NCBI GenBank assembly: GCA_027315385.1
Contig: DAHUYD010000032.1
Span: forward strand, 1-38,697
Length of the DNA: 38,697 nt
From: Acidobacterium sp.
GTDB lineage: Bacteria > Acidobacteriota > Terriglobia > Terriglobales > Acidobacteriaceae
Direction: 5' to 3'
Part shown: one piece after another, positions 7,790 to 16,144 of the stretch
How positions within the stretch are numbered: position 1 is the stretch's first letter
How the letters are laid out: each line of letters starts with the position of its first letter
The notes under the pieces: model-generated
Databases searched by the model: none
Seen by the model: the letters and a program-made list of their open reading frames with translations, nothing else
Told to the model about the DNA's origin: nothing
Position numbers and translations under genes: made by a program

Positions 7790-9295
7790 TTACTGCGGCT
7801 GAACGACCAGGTAGACCGTCATGCCGTTGCGATAGACGAGCACCAGGACCGGCTGATTGCCAATGCCGGAGGCAGCGGCCTGGTACTCATCCATGTTGTG
7901 CACGGGTTTGTGGTTGATTTCCTCAATTACATCGCCCTGCTGGATACCGGCGACAGCGGCTGGGCTGTTGGGATCGACGTTGCTGACCACGATGCCCTGA
8001 ACGTCCGCCGGCAGATTGAGCTGCTGCCGGATATCGGGCGTAAGCGACTGCACTTCGAGTCCCTGGAGTGCCGCGCCCGGACCGGCGCCGGGAGCAGACT
8101 CGCCCTTGCCTATGGTCGGCAGAGTGCCGAGGGTTACGTCTTTCTGGAGGGTCTGGCCGTTGCGGAAGACGGTGAGGTGAGCGACCGAGCCGGGAGCCAT
8201 TTGCGAGATCTCGACGCTCAGTTCTTCGCTGTCGAGAACGGTCTGACCGTTGAGATCTTCGATGATGTCGCCGCGCTGGAGGCCGGCTTTCGCGGCCGGA
8301 CCATCGGGACTGACATCAGCAACCAGCGCGCCTCCTCCGTGGCTGAGTCCAAACGTTTTGGCCATAGCCGGCGTTACAGGCTGAACATGGACTCCCAAAT
8401 AGCCGCGGACGACCTTACCGTGCTCGACGATCTGGTTCATGATGTTGACGGCCATGTTGATGGGAATGGCGAAACCGATGCCTTCATTGCCGCCGCCCTG
8501 CTGGCCGGCGATGATAGCGGTGTTGATGCCGATGACGTCGCCATGCAGATCGATGAGTGCTCCGCCGGAGTTGCCGGGGTTGATGGAGGCGTCGGTCTGG
8601 ATGAAGTTCTCGTAGTGCTCGATCTGACCTTCCATGGCGCGCCTGGTGGCGCTGACGATGCCCATGGTGGCGGTTTCGCCGATGCCGAAGGGATCGCCAA
8701 TCGCGAAGACTACATCGCCGACCTTCAGACTGTCGGAATCGCCGAGGGTGAGAGTGGGCAGGTTGGTCGCGTCGATCTTGAGCACTGCGATGTCGGTCTG
8801 TGGATCGGTGCCGATGAGCTTAGCGGTGTATTCCTGCCGCTTCGAGGTGAAGACCTGAATGTTCTGAGCGCCGGCAATCACATGGTTGTTGGTGATGATG
8901 TAGCCATTGGGATTGACGATGACGCCGGAGCCGAGGCTCTCCTCGCGCTCCGACTGGGGCTGCTGCGGCTGCATCTGCTGGCCGAAGAACTGCTGGAAGA
9001 ATGGCTGGCTGAAGAAGCCAGGGAAGTTATTCTGCTGCTTGACGACCTTGGTGGATTCGATATTCACGACCGCGGGCAGGGCGGGGTCAATGACCGAGGA
9101 ATAGCCGTTCTGGAAATTGCCGAGGTTCACCGGGGCCGGGTTGTGATCGAACTTCAGCGGAACGCTGTGACCGGTGTCCGTGCCTCCGGGCAGCGGAAGG
9201 ATGCCCGCGCGCATGACGCCGCCCAGGGTGAGCAGGGCGATGGCGGTGGCGGCGAAGATGCCCCAGCGTGTTTTCCGAACCGATTGACTTGTCAT
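7790..9295 (-). CDS. DegQ/HtrA-type periplasmic serine protease with two PDZ domains
   Basis: 501 residues from ATG 9295, which follows a strong ribosome binding site (GAGGAGAG); the frame stays open upstream but reads as non-coding there. An N-terminal hydrophobic segment (about 11-30) acts as signal or anchor. A Gln- and Phe-rich linker follows (about 88-115). The trypsin-like domain carries the triad His138 (ITNNHVIAGA), Asp168 (TDIAVLKID) and Ser243 (GNSGGALID). PDZ1 covers about 295-388 and PDZ2 about 408-497. This is the DegP/DegQ layout for envelope protein quality control. It lies 94 bases downstream of the site-2 protease gene on the same strand, suggesting a shared envelope-stress role. 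Confidence 0.93.
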   Translation of the reverse strand: MTSQSVRKTRWGIFAATAIALLTLGGVMRAGILPLPGGTDTGHSVPLKFDHNPAPVNLGNFQNGYSSVIDPALPAVVNIESTKVVKQQNNFPGFFSQPFFQQFFGQQMQPQQPQSEREESLGSGVIVNPNGYIITNNHVIAGAQNIQVFTSKRQEYTAKLIGTDPQTDIAVLKIDATNLPTLTLGDSDSLKVGDVVFAIGDPFGIGETATMGIVSATRRAMEGQIEHYENFIQTDASINPGNSGGALIDLHGDVIGINTAIIAGQQGGGNEGIGFAIPINMAVNIMNQIVEHGKVVRGYLGVHVQPVTPAMAKTFGLSHGGGALVADVSPDGPAAKAGLQRGDIIEDLNGQTVLDSEELSVEISQMAPGSVAHLTVFRNGQTLQKDVTLGTLPTIGKGESAPGAGPGAALQGLEVQSLTPDIRQQLNLPADVQGIVVSNVDPNSPAAVAGIQQGDVIEEINHKPVHNMDEYQAAASGIGNQPVLVLVYRNGMTVYLVVQPQ

Positions 9296-9389
9296 TCTCT
9301 CTCCTCTTGTATCGCCGGGGGCGCGCCTGCGCACTGGCGAGTCGTTCTGTTGGGAAGCCTTCGAAGCTGCCCCGTGGCTTTTGCCCTGG

Positions 9390-10598
9390 TCAGGGCAAAT
9401 GTGTGTGGCTTTTGCGTGCCGGGAATCCCCGGTTTGGGCCACGCTGATAATCCGGCGCGTTTCCGGCGCCGGTTGCGAAAGTTTGGAGGACCCGCAGGTG
9501 CTGGAGGACGTCCTCGCGCGAAAGGATGCCGATGATCTGAGCCCCCTCGACGACGGGGAGCTGGTTGACGCCGTCGCGGCCCATTTTTTCGAGCGCGGCC
9601 CACAAGCCGGCGCCGGGCGTGGTGGTATCCAGCCTGGCGGGGGAGATCATCACCTGAGCCGCCGTCGTCACGGGCCACGCCTCGCGCGGCACGGTACGGA
9701 TGGTGGACATCGTAATAAGGCCATCACCTGCAATTCCCCCACTAACAACAAAATAGCGGTTGCTCTGGGAAGGCACAAAGTGATCGACGAGCGCCTGGAG
9801 GGTGATGTCACCAGGGATACGAGGAAAATCCCGGCGCATGGCGTCGGCGGCGCGGTGCTCGCCGATGATGGTGCGGGCGGATTCCATCTGGAGCTGGCCG
9901 CCGGCGGCGCTCTCCAGATACCAGCCGATGAAGGCGATCCAGATGCCGTCGATGAGGGCGCCGCGGAAGATCTCCCAAATGCCGAGGGCGATGAGGAGAA
10001 AGCCGACAAAGCGGCCGGTGAGGGCGGCGGCGATCGTGGCGCGCCGGTAAGCTCCGGTGGCGCGCCAGATTACGGCGCGCAGGACACGGCCGCCATCGAG
10101 TGGGAAGCCCGGGATCAGATTGAAGATTCCCAGGGCCAGGTTCATGAGGGACAGGGAGGCAGCGACCCCGTTCCAGGGAGAGACCCAGGCGAGGAGCGGC
10201 TCGATTTCCCAGAAGAGAGCGGCGAGGGCGAAGCTGACAATGGGGCCGATGGCGGCGATCCAGAATTCCTGGCCGGGGCTGCCTGGCTCGGCCGCGATCC
10301 GGGAGACGCCTCCGAAGAGGAACAGGGTGATGCTGGGGACGCGGATGCCATAGAGCTGCGCGGCGACGGAGTGGCCCAGTTCGTGGATCAAAACGCACAC
10401 GAAGAGCAGGACGGCGGCGACAAACCCAAGTGCCCAGTCCTGGCCGCGGCTGGCGGCCGGAAAGTCAGCCGGGAAATAGCCGACGGCGAGCATCCACGTG
10501 AAGAGAGCGACGATGAAAAACCAGGAATAATCCAGATCGATGGATATGCCGAAGATGCGCCCGATCGGGATGGTGTGGCGAAACACGAAGCCTCCCAT
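9390..10598 (-). CDS. Site-2 protease family (M50) zinc protease with CBS domains
   Basis: 402 residues. The HELGH zinc motif is at 72-76 inside a transmembrane helix, and the NLIPGFPLDGGR block (160-171) with Asp168 is the third zinc ligand motif. About six membrane segments lie in the first 230 residues. The C-terminal 170 residues look like a pair of CBS domains (about 245-305 and 320-375, the second with QLPVVEGAQIIGILSREDVL). This is the SpoIVFB-like M50 group with CBS domains, which often sense adenosine nucleotides. No PDZ domain is present, unlike RseP. It cleaves substrates within the inner membrane; target unknown. It precedes the HtrA gene on the same strand. Confidence 0.9.
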   Translation of the reverse strand: MGGFVFRHTIPIGRIFGISIDLDYSWFFIVALFTWMLAVGYFPADFPAASRGQDWALGFVAAVLLFVCVLIHELGHSVAAQLYGIRVPSITLFLFGGVSRIAAEPGSPGQEFWIAAIGPIVSFALAALFWEIEPLLAWVSPWNGVAASLSLMNLALGIFNLIPGFPLDGGRVLRAVIWRATGAYRRATIAAALTGRFVGFLLIALGIWEIFRGALIDGIWIAFIGWYLESAAGGQLQMESARTIIGEHRAADAMRRDFPRIPGDITLQALVDHFVPSQSNRYFVVSGGIAGDGLITMSTIRTVPREAWPVTTAAQVMISPARLDTTTPGAGLWAALEKMGRDGVNQLPVVEGAQIIGILSREDVLQHLRVLQTFATGAGNAPDYQRGPNRGFPARKSHTHLP

Positions 10599-10815
10599 GA
10601 CTTAGACGTATTTCCGAGAGGGCGTCACAGGGCACCCGGGGGAAATGTGACAGACAGTAGGATGCGAAGCGCTGTGGAGCGCGTCAGGTGGGGCGGACAG
10701 GAGGTGGAATCGCGCGGATTTTGCGGTGGCGGGACGGTTACGCGTACGGGACGCGGAGCGGATTCGGCCCGCGTTCCACACCCATCCGTCGTATCCTGCG
10801 TGTGGTGGCGCGCGA

Positions 10816-11742
10816 ATGATGCGGATGACGGTGCTAGCCAGCGGCTCGAAGGGGAACAGCACAATAATCGCAAGCTCCAGAACGCGAATTCTGGTTGATG
10901 CCGGGCTGTCGTGCCGCGAGCTGATGAAGCGGATGAAGGCTACCGGTGAGGATAGCGGGGGACTGGATGCAGTCCTGATCACGCACGAGCATCAGGATCA
11001 CGTGCAGGGGCTGGCCGTGCTTGCGCGGAAGCTGGGCGTCCCGGTGTATTTCACCGAGCCTACGCACCGCGCGTGGGTGCGATGGCTAACTCCAAGAAAA
11101 AGAACTACCTATGCGGAGTGGCTGGAGCAGCGGAAAGCGCAGGCGGCGGCCATGATGGAGCAGGATCAGGAGGAGAATGAGGCGGCGGAAGAGGCTCTGA
11201 GCGAGTCGGGGACGACGGTGGCACGCGATCCCGCCTGGATCCCCGCGATTGAATACTTCCAGTCCGGGAATCGCTTTCGGGTCGGCGATATAGCGGTGAC
11301 GCCATTTACCATCCCGCACGATGCGATTGATCCTGTTGGCTTTGTATTTGAGGCCGACGGCGTTCGCGCAGGTCTGGCCACGGACCTGGGATATATGCCA
11401 TCTAACCTAAATATGCACCTGAGGGGATGCGACGTTCTGATGCTGGAGTCGAATCACGACGTGGACATGCTGCGGGATGGCCCGTACCCGTGGTCGGTGA
11501 AACAGCGGGTGATGTCCCGGGTGGGGCATCTGTCGAATGACGCCGCAGCCGAGTTTCTGGCGAAGAACTACGACGGCCATGCGACTTATGTGATTCTGGC
11601 GCATCTTTCAGAAAGCAATAACCTTCCCGAGTTGGCACGGATGGCCGCGGAAGGCGCGCTGAAGGGTCGAATGAACCTGATGGCGAACAAGGTTTTACTC
11701 GCCACGCAGAATTCACCGATGGAAACGCTTGTACTTGAATGA
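10816..11742 (+). CDS. YycJ/WalJ-type metallo-beta-lactamase-fold hydrolase with charged insertion
   Basis: 308 residues from ATG 10816; in-frame sequence upstream is not conserved-looking, and ATG 10819 or 10825 are alternatives. The fold signature is THEHQDH at 56-62 (ligands His57, His59, Asp61, His62), with further ligands likely at His168 (IPHDAIDP), Asp190 (ATDLGYMP) and in VILAHLSESNN. This is the YycJ group, implicated in DNA processing and in coordinating replication with cell-wall synthesis. YycJ is usually about 260 residues; here residues about 92-143 are an extra hydrophilic, Glu- and Gln-rich helix (for example AAMMEQDQEENEAAEEAL). Cytosolic. Divergent from the site-2 protease gene. 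Confidence 0.85.
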   Translation: MMRMTVLASGSKGNSTIIASSRTRILVDAGLSCRELMKRMKATGEDSGGLDAVLITHEHQDHVQGLAVLARKLGVPVYFTEPTHRAWVRWLTPRKRTTYAEWLEQRKAQAAAMMEQDQEENEAAEEALSESGTTVARDPAWIPAIEYFQSGNRFRVGDIAVTPFTIPHDAIDPVGFVFEADGVRAGLATDLGYMPSNLNMHLRGCDVLMLESNHDVDMLRDGPYPWSVKQRVMSRVGHLSNDAAAEFLAKNYDGHATYVILAHLSESNNLPELARMAAEGALKGRMNLMANKVLLATQNSPMETLVLE

Positions 11743-11842
11743 AACATGCCATAATAGCTTTGTCACTCCCTGCATCGATTTCTCGCTCTCAGGCTGTGCG
11801 ATGGTGGCATTCGACGAGGGCGGGAGGAAAGTGGGGACCTGA

Positions 11843-12298
11843 ATGATGAGCCGATGCACAGACTCCGTCGTCGGGGACATACTGTCAAGCTGGCGCTATG
11901 ACATTTCGGGAATTTCCCCCGAGATGCGTGTCGATTACGAGGAGCATCTGTCGACTTGCCCGTATTGCCGGGCGCGCCAAAGGCTGCACCGCGCGATTGA
12001 TGTGACCCTGATCGGGCTGAGTACCTTGTCGATTGCGGTGTTTCTGCTGGCCCTGGCGGTGATTCACCACATCGAGCCTTTGCGGACGGCCGCGGTGGTG
12101 ATGCACCTGGAGCATACGCAGCTGGTGCTGACGCTGCAGGCGGCGGCGGTTCTGGGGCTGCTTGCCTCGCTGGTGGCGTGGATCCTGGTTGCGGTCGCAA
12201 CGCCGGCTCCTATGTACCTGACGGGAGTGGCTATCGAGCAGGCGCGCGTGCTTCAGGACCGAATTCCGGAGGAACTGCGCAGCCGTCTGCGAGCCTGA
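11843..12298 (+). CDS. Membrane protein with zinc-finger-like (anti-sigma type) N terminus
   Basis: 151 residues. The N terminus holds His35-x3-Cys39-x2-Cys42 in EEHLSTCPYCRAR, the HxxxCxxC pattern of zinc-binding anti-sigma domains (putative zinc-finger/HC2 type). Two long hydrophobic segments follow (about 53-73 and 97-122), then a short charged tail. No sigma factor gene is adjacent, so an anti-sigma role is only suggested by the motif. ATG 11843 is directly followed by a second ATG. Lies 100 bases after the YycJ-type gene and ends about 40 bases before a hairpin terminator. Confidence 0.7.
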   Translation: MMSRCTDSVVGDILSSWRYDISGISPEMRVDYEEHLSTCPYCRARQRLHRAIDVTLIGLSTLSIAVFLLALAVIHHIEPLRTAAVVMHLEHTQLVLTLQAAAVLGLLASLVAWILVAVATPAPMYLTGVAIEQARVLQDRIPEELRSRLRA

Positions 12299-12337
12299 GA
12301 ACAAGCGAACTCCCTGCGAACTCACTAAGAGCAAGTC

Positions 12338-12360
12338 AAAGCCCCCGTTCCGGGGGCTTT
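12338..12360 (+). terminator. Rho-independent-like terminator
   Basis: Perfect 9-base-pair stem AAAGCCCCC / GGGGGCTTT with a five-base loop (GTTCC). It follows the zinc-finger membrane protein gene by 39 bases. The T-tract is short (three T in the stem end, then GGCGCTTTG), but the A/T ends of the stem give U pairing. Confidence 0.75.
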
Positions 12361-12490
12361 GGCGCTTTGTGGCGTGGGTGCCGCCCTCCGGTGAAACAAC
12401 CGCGGGTGATTCTTGTCACATCCATCACGCTGAATCGTTTGCGACGATTTCATCTGTCCCGACGCGAAGGGCAGAGTGGAGGAGCGGAAA

Positions 12491-12706
12491 ATGACGACAC
12501 CCGTGGATGCGGTTCGTAGTGGGATGGGATTCGATAAGGCGGGGCATTGGCACCGGGCGAAACCGCGCGTGATCCGCCTCTCTGGGAAGTATGGCGATGC
12601 CGACCCGCTGGCACCGGTGCGCGGTGCACTTTACGGGTTGTTAGGCGGTGCGATTCTCTGGATTGGGCTGATCCTTGCCGCGAAAGCGCTCCTGCGCCTG
12701 ATCTGA
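12491..12706 (+). CDS. Small single-helix membrane protein, unknown
   Basis: 71 residues from ATG 12491, chosen over an in-frame GTG at 12476 because a perfect GGAGG sits eight bases before it. The first 45 residues are soluble and basic, the last 25 form one hydrophobic helix (GALYGLLGGAILWIGLILAA) ending in a short basic tail, so the protein is probably tail-anchored in the inner membrane. It stands alone between a terminator and the convergent porin gene, with a 36-base gap to the porin stop. Family not recognised. Confidence 0.65.
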   Translation: MTTPVDAVRSGMGFDKAGHWHRAKPRVIRLSGKYGDADPLAPVRGALYGLLGGAILWIGLILAAKALLRLI

Positions 12707-12742
12707 AATCCGAAAGTCAGGCGAAAACCGGGGCGAACTCCA

Positions 12743-14233
12743 TCAGAAATCAACGTGCAGGCGACCTGAGGAGATGGCAACCGGGCCGCGAGCCTGGTTG
12801 TAACCGGGATCGACGATCCGCTGAAAGTCGTACGACGCGAACAGGCCGCGCCAGAGATGCGCGGTGTAGAAGCTCTCCACAATCTTCTCGTGGCCATAGG
12901 TGAGATGGCCATCGCCCAAAAGAAAGCCTAAACCGCCAAGCGCCAGATAGCGTTGGTGCGCGCCGGCAATGCCGTTCATGACGAATGCAACGCCGGCGCG
13001 GTCGGCGGGACGATGCCAGGAAGCGCCGGGAGCAAAGGCTCCCAGCTCAATCGTGCGATCGTCTTCGGTATAGCAGAAGGACTCGTTCCGGCCGTCGCTC
13101 CATCCAAGACGACCGAAGGCGCCCAGGCGCGGCGTGATGGCCTGCTCGAAATTCAGACCAAAGCCGTACCGGTGGCGGCCCTGGCGTCGCGTGGCGACGA
13201 TGTTCGGCGTCGGAGTTCTGGCGGCGAGATATGCGTTGATTGCGTCCTGGTAATTTCCCATATCGGCGTGGTTGAGATAACCGAGCACGCGGAGGACGCC
13301 GGAGCGGTGGCCGATGAGATTGCCACGGTCCACGAACTCGAGGTTGTCGGCCCGCGCCCGCGCCAGATCCGCGTCGAGGAATCGGCCGTTGGCAGCTTTC
13401 GGCATCAGGGCTTCGGCAAAGCGCACCGTCCATGCCCGGGCATCGTAAGAGACGATGGCGCCGTCGGTGTAGCCGCGCGTGTCAGCGGCGTAGTCGTAGG
13501 CTCCGTTATTGTCGACGGTCCAGTTCATGAACTGCAGATGGCTGTCGGAGCCCCAGGTGTTGACGTCGAAGAAATCGGCAAGCGAGAACTTGCCGACGCG
13601 CAGTTCGATCCGGCGTGCGGGCAGCCTGGTGGCGAGATGCAGTTCGTCGCGATCGGCGTCGACGCGATCATGGCTCAATGGAATGACCTGGCGCAGCATG
13701 AAGCGGGCCACGTAAGGGGCCCTGGAAAGCACCACGCCCTGGGCGGTGCGCACGGCATCGAGATTGGAGTAGCCGGCGAGGCCATTTCCATTGCCGATGC
13801 CGTCCCCTGTAGCATTCTCGAGATCCAGGAATATTTCGGTGGTGGGGGTGAGTTCGTAGCCGGTGTAGAGCGTAAGGACGTGCGTAGTCGCGCTTTGGGC
13901 CCAGTCGGTGAGGCTGTTGGGGCCGCTGTACTTTGCCGGAAATGCGAGATGGCCCTGCAGGATGACGTTCGCCTGGCCGGAGATCCAGTAGCGGGCGGTC
14001 ATGCTGTGGGGAAACATGGTGAGGATGGGTTGAGAAGGTGACAAGGCAGGGGCCGGCGGCTCCTGAACCGGCGGCTCCTGAGCCGGCCGCGGGCGCGGGT
14101 TGGAGAGCGGATCGGCAAAGGCCGACGGCCCGGGCGTCCATGCGGGGGGTGGGGCACTGGGAAGCTTTTGACCCGTGGCCGCGAGACAGGCGGCCGCGAG
14201 AGCAAGTGCCGGGAACAGACGAAGGTGACGCAA
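12743..14233 (-). CDS. OprB-family carbohydrate-selective porin
   Basis: 496 residues from a TTG at 14233, chosen because GGAGG lies four bases before it and it gives a clean signal peptide (MRHLRLFPALALAAACLAA); TTG 14254 is the upstream alternative. After a Pro-rich linker (about 25-70), residues 75-496 show alternating beta-strand patterns. The last stretch, with YDFQRIVDPGYN, RGPV and a final SSGRLHVDF ending in Phe, matches the OprB C terminus recognised by the outer-membrane assembly machinery. OprB porins pass sugars and small solutes. It lies 101 bases downstream of the 74-aa gene and NRAMP transporter on the same strand, so it may share their transcript; solute unknown. Confidence 0.85.
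   Translation of the reverse strand: MRHLRLFPALALAAACLAATGQKLPSAPPPAWTPGPSAFADPLSNPRPRPAQEPPVQEPPAPALSPSQPILTMFPHSMTARYWISGQANVILQGHLAFPAKYSGPNSLTDWAQSATTHVLTLYTGYELTPTTEIFLDLENATGDGIGNGNGLAGYSNLDAVRTAQGVVLSRAPYVARFMLRQVIPLSHDRVDADRDELHLATRLPARRIELRVGKFSLADFFDVNTWGSDSHLQFMNWTVDNNGAYDYAADTRGYTDGAIVSYDARAWTVRFAEALMPKAANGRFLDADLARARADNLEFVDRGNLIGHRSGVLRVLGYLNHADMGNYQDAINAYLAARTPTPNIVATRRQGRHRYGFGLNFEQAITPRLGAFGRLGWSDGRNESFCYTEDDRTIELGAFAPGASWHRPADRAGVAFVMNGIAGAHQRYLALGGLGFLLGDGHLTYGHEKIVESFYTAHLWRGLFASYDFQRIVDPGYNQARGPVAISSGRLHVDF
14053..14082. repeat. Tandem 15-base repeat in the porin linker
   Basis: Two copies of CCGGCGGCTCCTGAA/G in tandem, encoding the EPPVQEPPA-type Pro-rich linker after the porin signal peptide. 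Likely a slippage-prone spacer that can vary in copy number without breaking the frame. Confidence 0.7.
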
Positions 14234-14334
14234 GGAGCCTCCAAAGGCGCGCAACGGAGCACCGATAACTGCAGAGCCGGTAATCGAGGGGTGAGATAGT
14301 TAACTCTAATTACCTACCACGTAAAAGCTGTGGT

Positions 14335-14559
14335 TTACTTGCTGCCGTGGAGCAAGCCTGCCAATTCGAGAACGCGCCAGCCGAGCATCGCGGTCATCAA
14401 AACCAGATATCCGCGCAGCACGATCAGAGATATGCGAACGCCGGGAGTGATGGCGATGGGGCCAATCCCGTCGGTGGCGCATTTCTGTTCGGGCGTATCG
14501 TTCAGCGGATGCACGACCCGAAAGCCTTCGCATGCATATGAATTGTGAAGCGTTGCCAT
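14335..14559 (-). CDS. Small one-helix membrane protein downstream of NRAMP gene
   Basis: 74 residues. The soluble N-terminal 35 residues hold Cys9 (NSYACEGF) and Cys27 (EQKCATDG) plus His5 and His17; a hydrophobic helix follows (about 42-68, with LIVLRGYLVLMTAMLGW), then HGSK. ATG 14559 has GAGG six bases upstream, and the gene starts 15 bases after the NRAMP stop, so co-transcription is very likely. A longer frame in another register at 14306-14572 was dismissed. Family not recognised; the tight linkage suggests an accessory or regulatory subunit of the transporter (inference). Confidence 0.72.
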   Translation of the reverse strand: MATLHNSYACEGFRVVHPLNDTPEQKCATDGIGPIAITPGVRISLIVLRGYLVLMTAMLGWRVLELAGLLHGSK

Positions 14560-14574
14560 GAAAACCTCGCAAAT

Positions 14575-15891
14575 TCAGGAAAATAATCGGGGCAGAGCGA
14601 CCTGCGCGGCGAGCAGAAGGGACAGGGCAAAAAGGACGACGATGATCGTCCAGTTAATCCAGTTGTTCCAGGGGCGGTTAACCCACCGTTCGCCGAGCAG
14701 CGCCCGATCGTTAAGCAGGAGCTGAAGAAAAACGATGGCTGAGGGCAGGATGATGCCGGCAAAGACCTGCACGCTGACGATGACCAGTTGCAGCGGCATG
14801 TGGGGAACGAGGACGATGGCGGCGGCGAGAGCCACGCAGGCGATGTAAATGGAGTAAAAACCGGGAGCCTCCCACATCTTCTTATGCAGGGAGTGGGGCC
14901 AGCCGCGCACCTCGCCGTAAGCCCACGCGCTGGCGAGGGAGATGGCTGTGGTTCCAAGCACGGCGGCATTGACCATCAGGAGCAGTATCCCGTTGCGCAC
15001 GAAGTGTCCGGCGATGGGAACCAGGGCCTGGGCCACCTGCGCCGGATCCTGGAACGGAATCGCATGCCGAAAACCGCAGTTCCCGACGATCATCATGGCC
15101 GCCGCGACCAGAACCGTGAACGTCGCGCCGATAAGGGTGTCGAGACGGGCCCATTTGAGATCGGAAAAGCGCAGGCGCTTCTCGGCGACGCAGCTCTGCT
15201 GAAAGAAGAGCTGCCAGGGGGCGATGGTCGTTCCAACGATGGCGATGATGAGGAAGATCAAATCGCCGGTGATGGGCCCGGCGGGGAGGTTCGGAAAGAA
15301 GCTGTTGTGCGCCACGGCGCTCCAGCGAGGATGAACGACGAAGGCCAGCGCAAACCACACGACATCAAGAAGGCAGAGAACGATGACGGTCCGCTCCCAG
15401 CGCAGGTAGCTGCCTGTGACAACGAGAGCGATGAGACCTGCCGCGGAAATGGGAACGGCGATCCAGGGCGAGACGCCCATTTCGCTCAAGGCCAGAGAAA
15501 TGGCCGCAAACTCGGTGATCAGAGTGAGGAAGTTGACCAGGAGGAGGTCGAAGAGAGAGAAGTGGCCCCACCACTTGCCGAAGCGCTCGTAGATCATTGC
15601 CGCGTGGCCCTTGCCCGTGGCGATGCCGAGGCGTGCCACCATCTCCTGGACGAAGTACGTGATGGGCAGAAGGAGCAGGAGGATCCAGAGCAGGTGGAGG
15701 CCATACTGCCCTCCGGCTTGGACGTAAGTGGAGACGGCACCGGCATCGTTGTCAGCTTCCATGACAATGAGACCCGGTCCGAAAACCATCAGGAAGGTGA
15801 GCAGGTGCTGCTGCCAGCGCCTGCGGACCACAAGACCTGGCTGGATTGCGCGCTCGGCGATCGCTGTGCCTGACTGAATGGGGTTTGTCAT
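14575..15891 (-). CDS. NRAMP-family metal transporter with atypical metal-site motifs
   Basis: 438 residues with about 11 membrane helices, full length for NRAMP. TM1 starts with PGLIVMEADNDAGAVSTYV: aligned on the following QxGG/QAG, the usual DPGN metal-binding motif is Asp49-Ala-Gly-Ala52, keeping Asp but losing Asn. In TM6, GTTIAPWQLFFQQS (220-233) replaces 'G..MPHNLYLHS', so the selectivity Met becomes Ala224 and His becomes Trp226. In known NRAMPs the Met favours Mn/Fe/Co over Mg/Ca, and related magnesium transporters lack it; the substrate may therefore be Mg2+ or a wider set of divalent ions. ATG 15891 has GAGG five bases upstream. It lies between two small genes in one cluster. Confidence 0.88.
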   Translation of the reverse strand: MTNPIQSGTAIAERAIQPGLVVRRRWQQHLLTFLMVFGPGLIVMEADNDAGAVSTYVQAGGQYGLHLLWILLLLLPITYFVQEMVARLGIATGKGHAAMIYERFGKWWGHFSLFDLLLVNFLTLITEFAAISLALSEMGVSPWIAVPISAAGLIALVVTGSYLRWERTVIVLCLLDVVWFALAFVVHPRWSAVAHNSFFPNLPAGPITGDLIFLIIAIVGTTIAPWQLFFQQSCVAEKRLRFSDLKWARLDTLIGATFTVLVAAAMMIVGNCGFRHAIPFQDPAQVAQALVPIAGHFVRNGILLLMVNAAVLGTTAISLASAWAYGEVRGWPHSLHKKMWEAPGFYSIYIACVALAAAIVLVPHMPLQLVIVSVQVFAGIILPSAIVFLQLLLNDRALLGERWVNRPWNNWINWTIIVVLFALSLLLAAQVALPRLFS

Positions 15892-15907
15892 AATCCCTCG
15901 CCAGCTA

Positions 15908-16096
15908 TCAGGCGCATACCAGCCGGGAACGAGGTTCCGGATCGGCTTCGCGGTGGTCAGCGGAAGCCGCGGCGGTTTTGAGGTCGACCCAGGCGCGGGT
16001 CAGGGGATAACGCGGGTTGCCGGTAGCGGTCCAGACGCAGGCGAGCCCAGGGCGCGGCCGCGTGGAGCGAGGGACGAGAAAAAGAGCGCGAGTCAT
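15908..16096 (-). CDS. 62-aa small protein leading the NRAMP cluster
   Basis: 62 residues starting MTRALFLVPRS. ATG 16096 has an excellent AAGGAGG six bases upstream, better than any other start nearby, and the stop is 16 bases before the NRAMP ATG, which argues for real translation. Visible features are one Cys in LACVWTATGNPRYPL (19-33), a related TRAWVD (33-38), and an acidic/basic tail ending in CA. No membrane segment, no known domain. It could be a translated leader controlling the transporter gene or a small partner protein; neither can be settled from sequence. Confidence 0.62.
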   Translation of the reverse strand: MTRALFLVPRSTRPRPGLACVWTATGNPRYPLTRAWVDLKTAAASADHREADPEPRSRLVCA

Positions 16097-16129
16097 GACA
16101 TCCTCCTTTCGGCGCGCGAGCTCGTTCGC

Positions 16130-16144
16130 ACGGGTGAATCCCGT
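16130..16144. promoter_or_regulatory. Inverted repeat upstream of the 62-aa gene
   Basis: ACGGG-TGAAT-CCCGT, centred about 40 bases before the 62-aa ATG. It could be an operator or, in RNA, a small hairpin next to a second hairpin (CGTGCGA / TCGCGCG on the minus strand) that overlaps it, so that only one forms at a time. Suggestive only. Confidence 0.35.

Noticed and set aside
10624-10651. Inverted repeat GTCACA / TGTGAC with 16-base spacer between the site-2 protease and YycJ-type genes
   Set aside because: The arms have the wrong orientation and spacing for a Crp-type site, and six-base arms with a long spacer can occur by chance.
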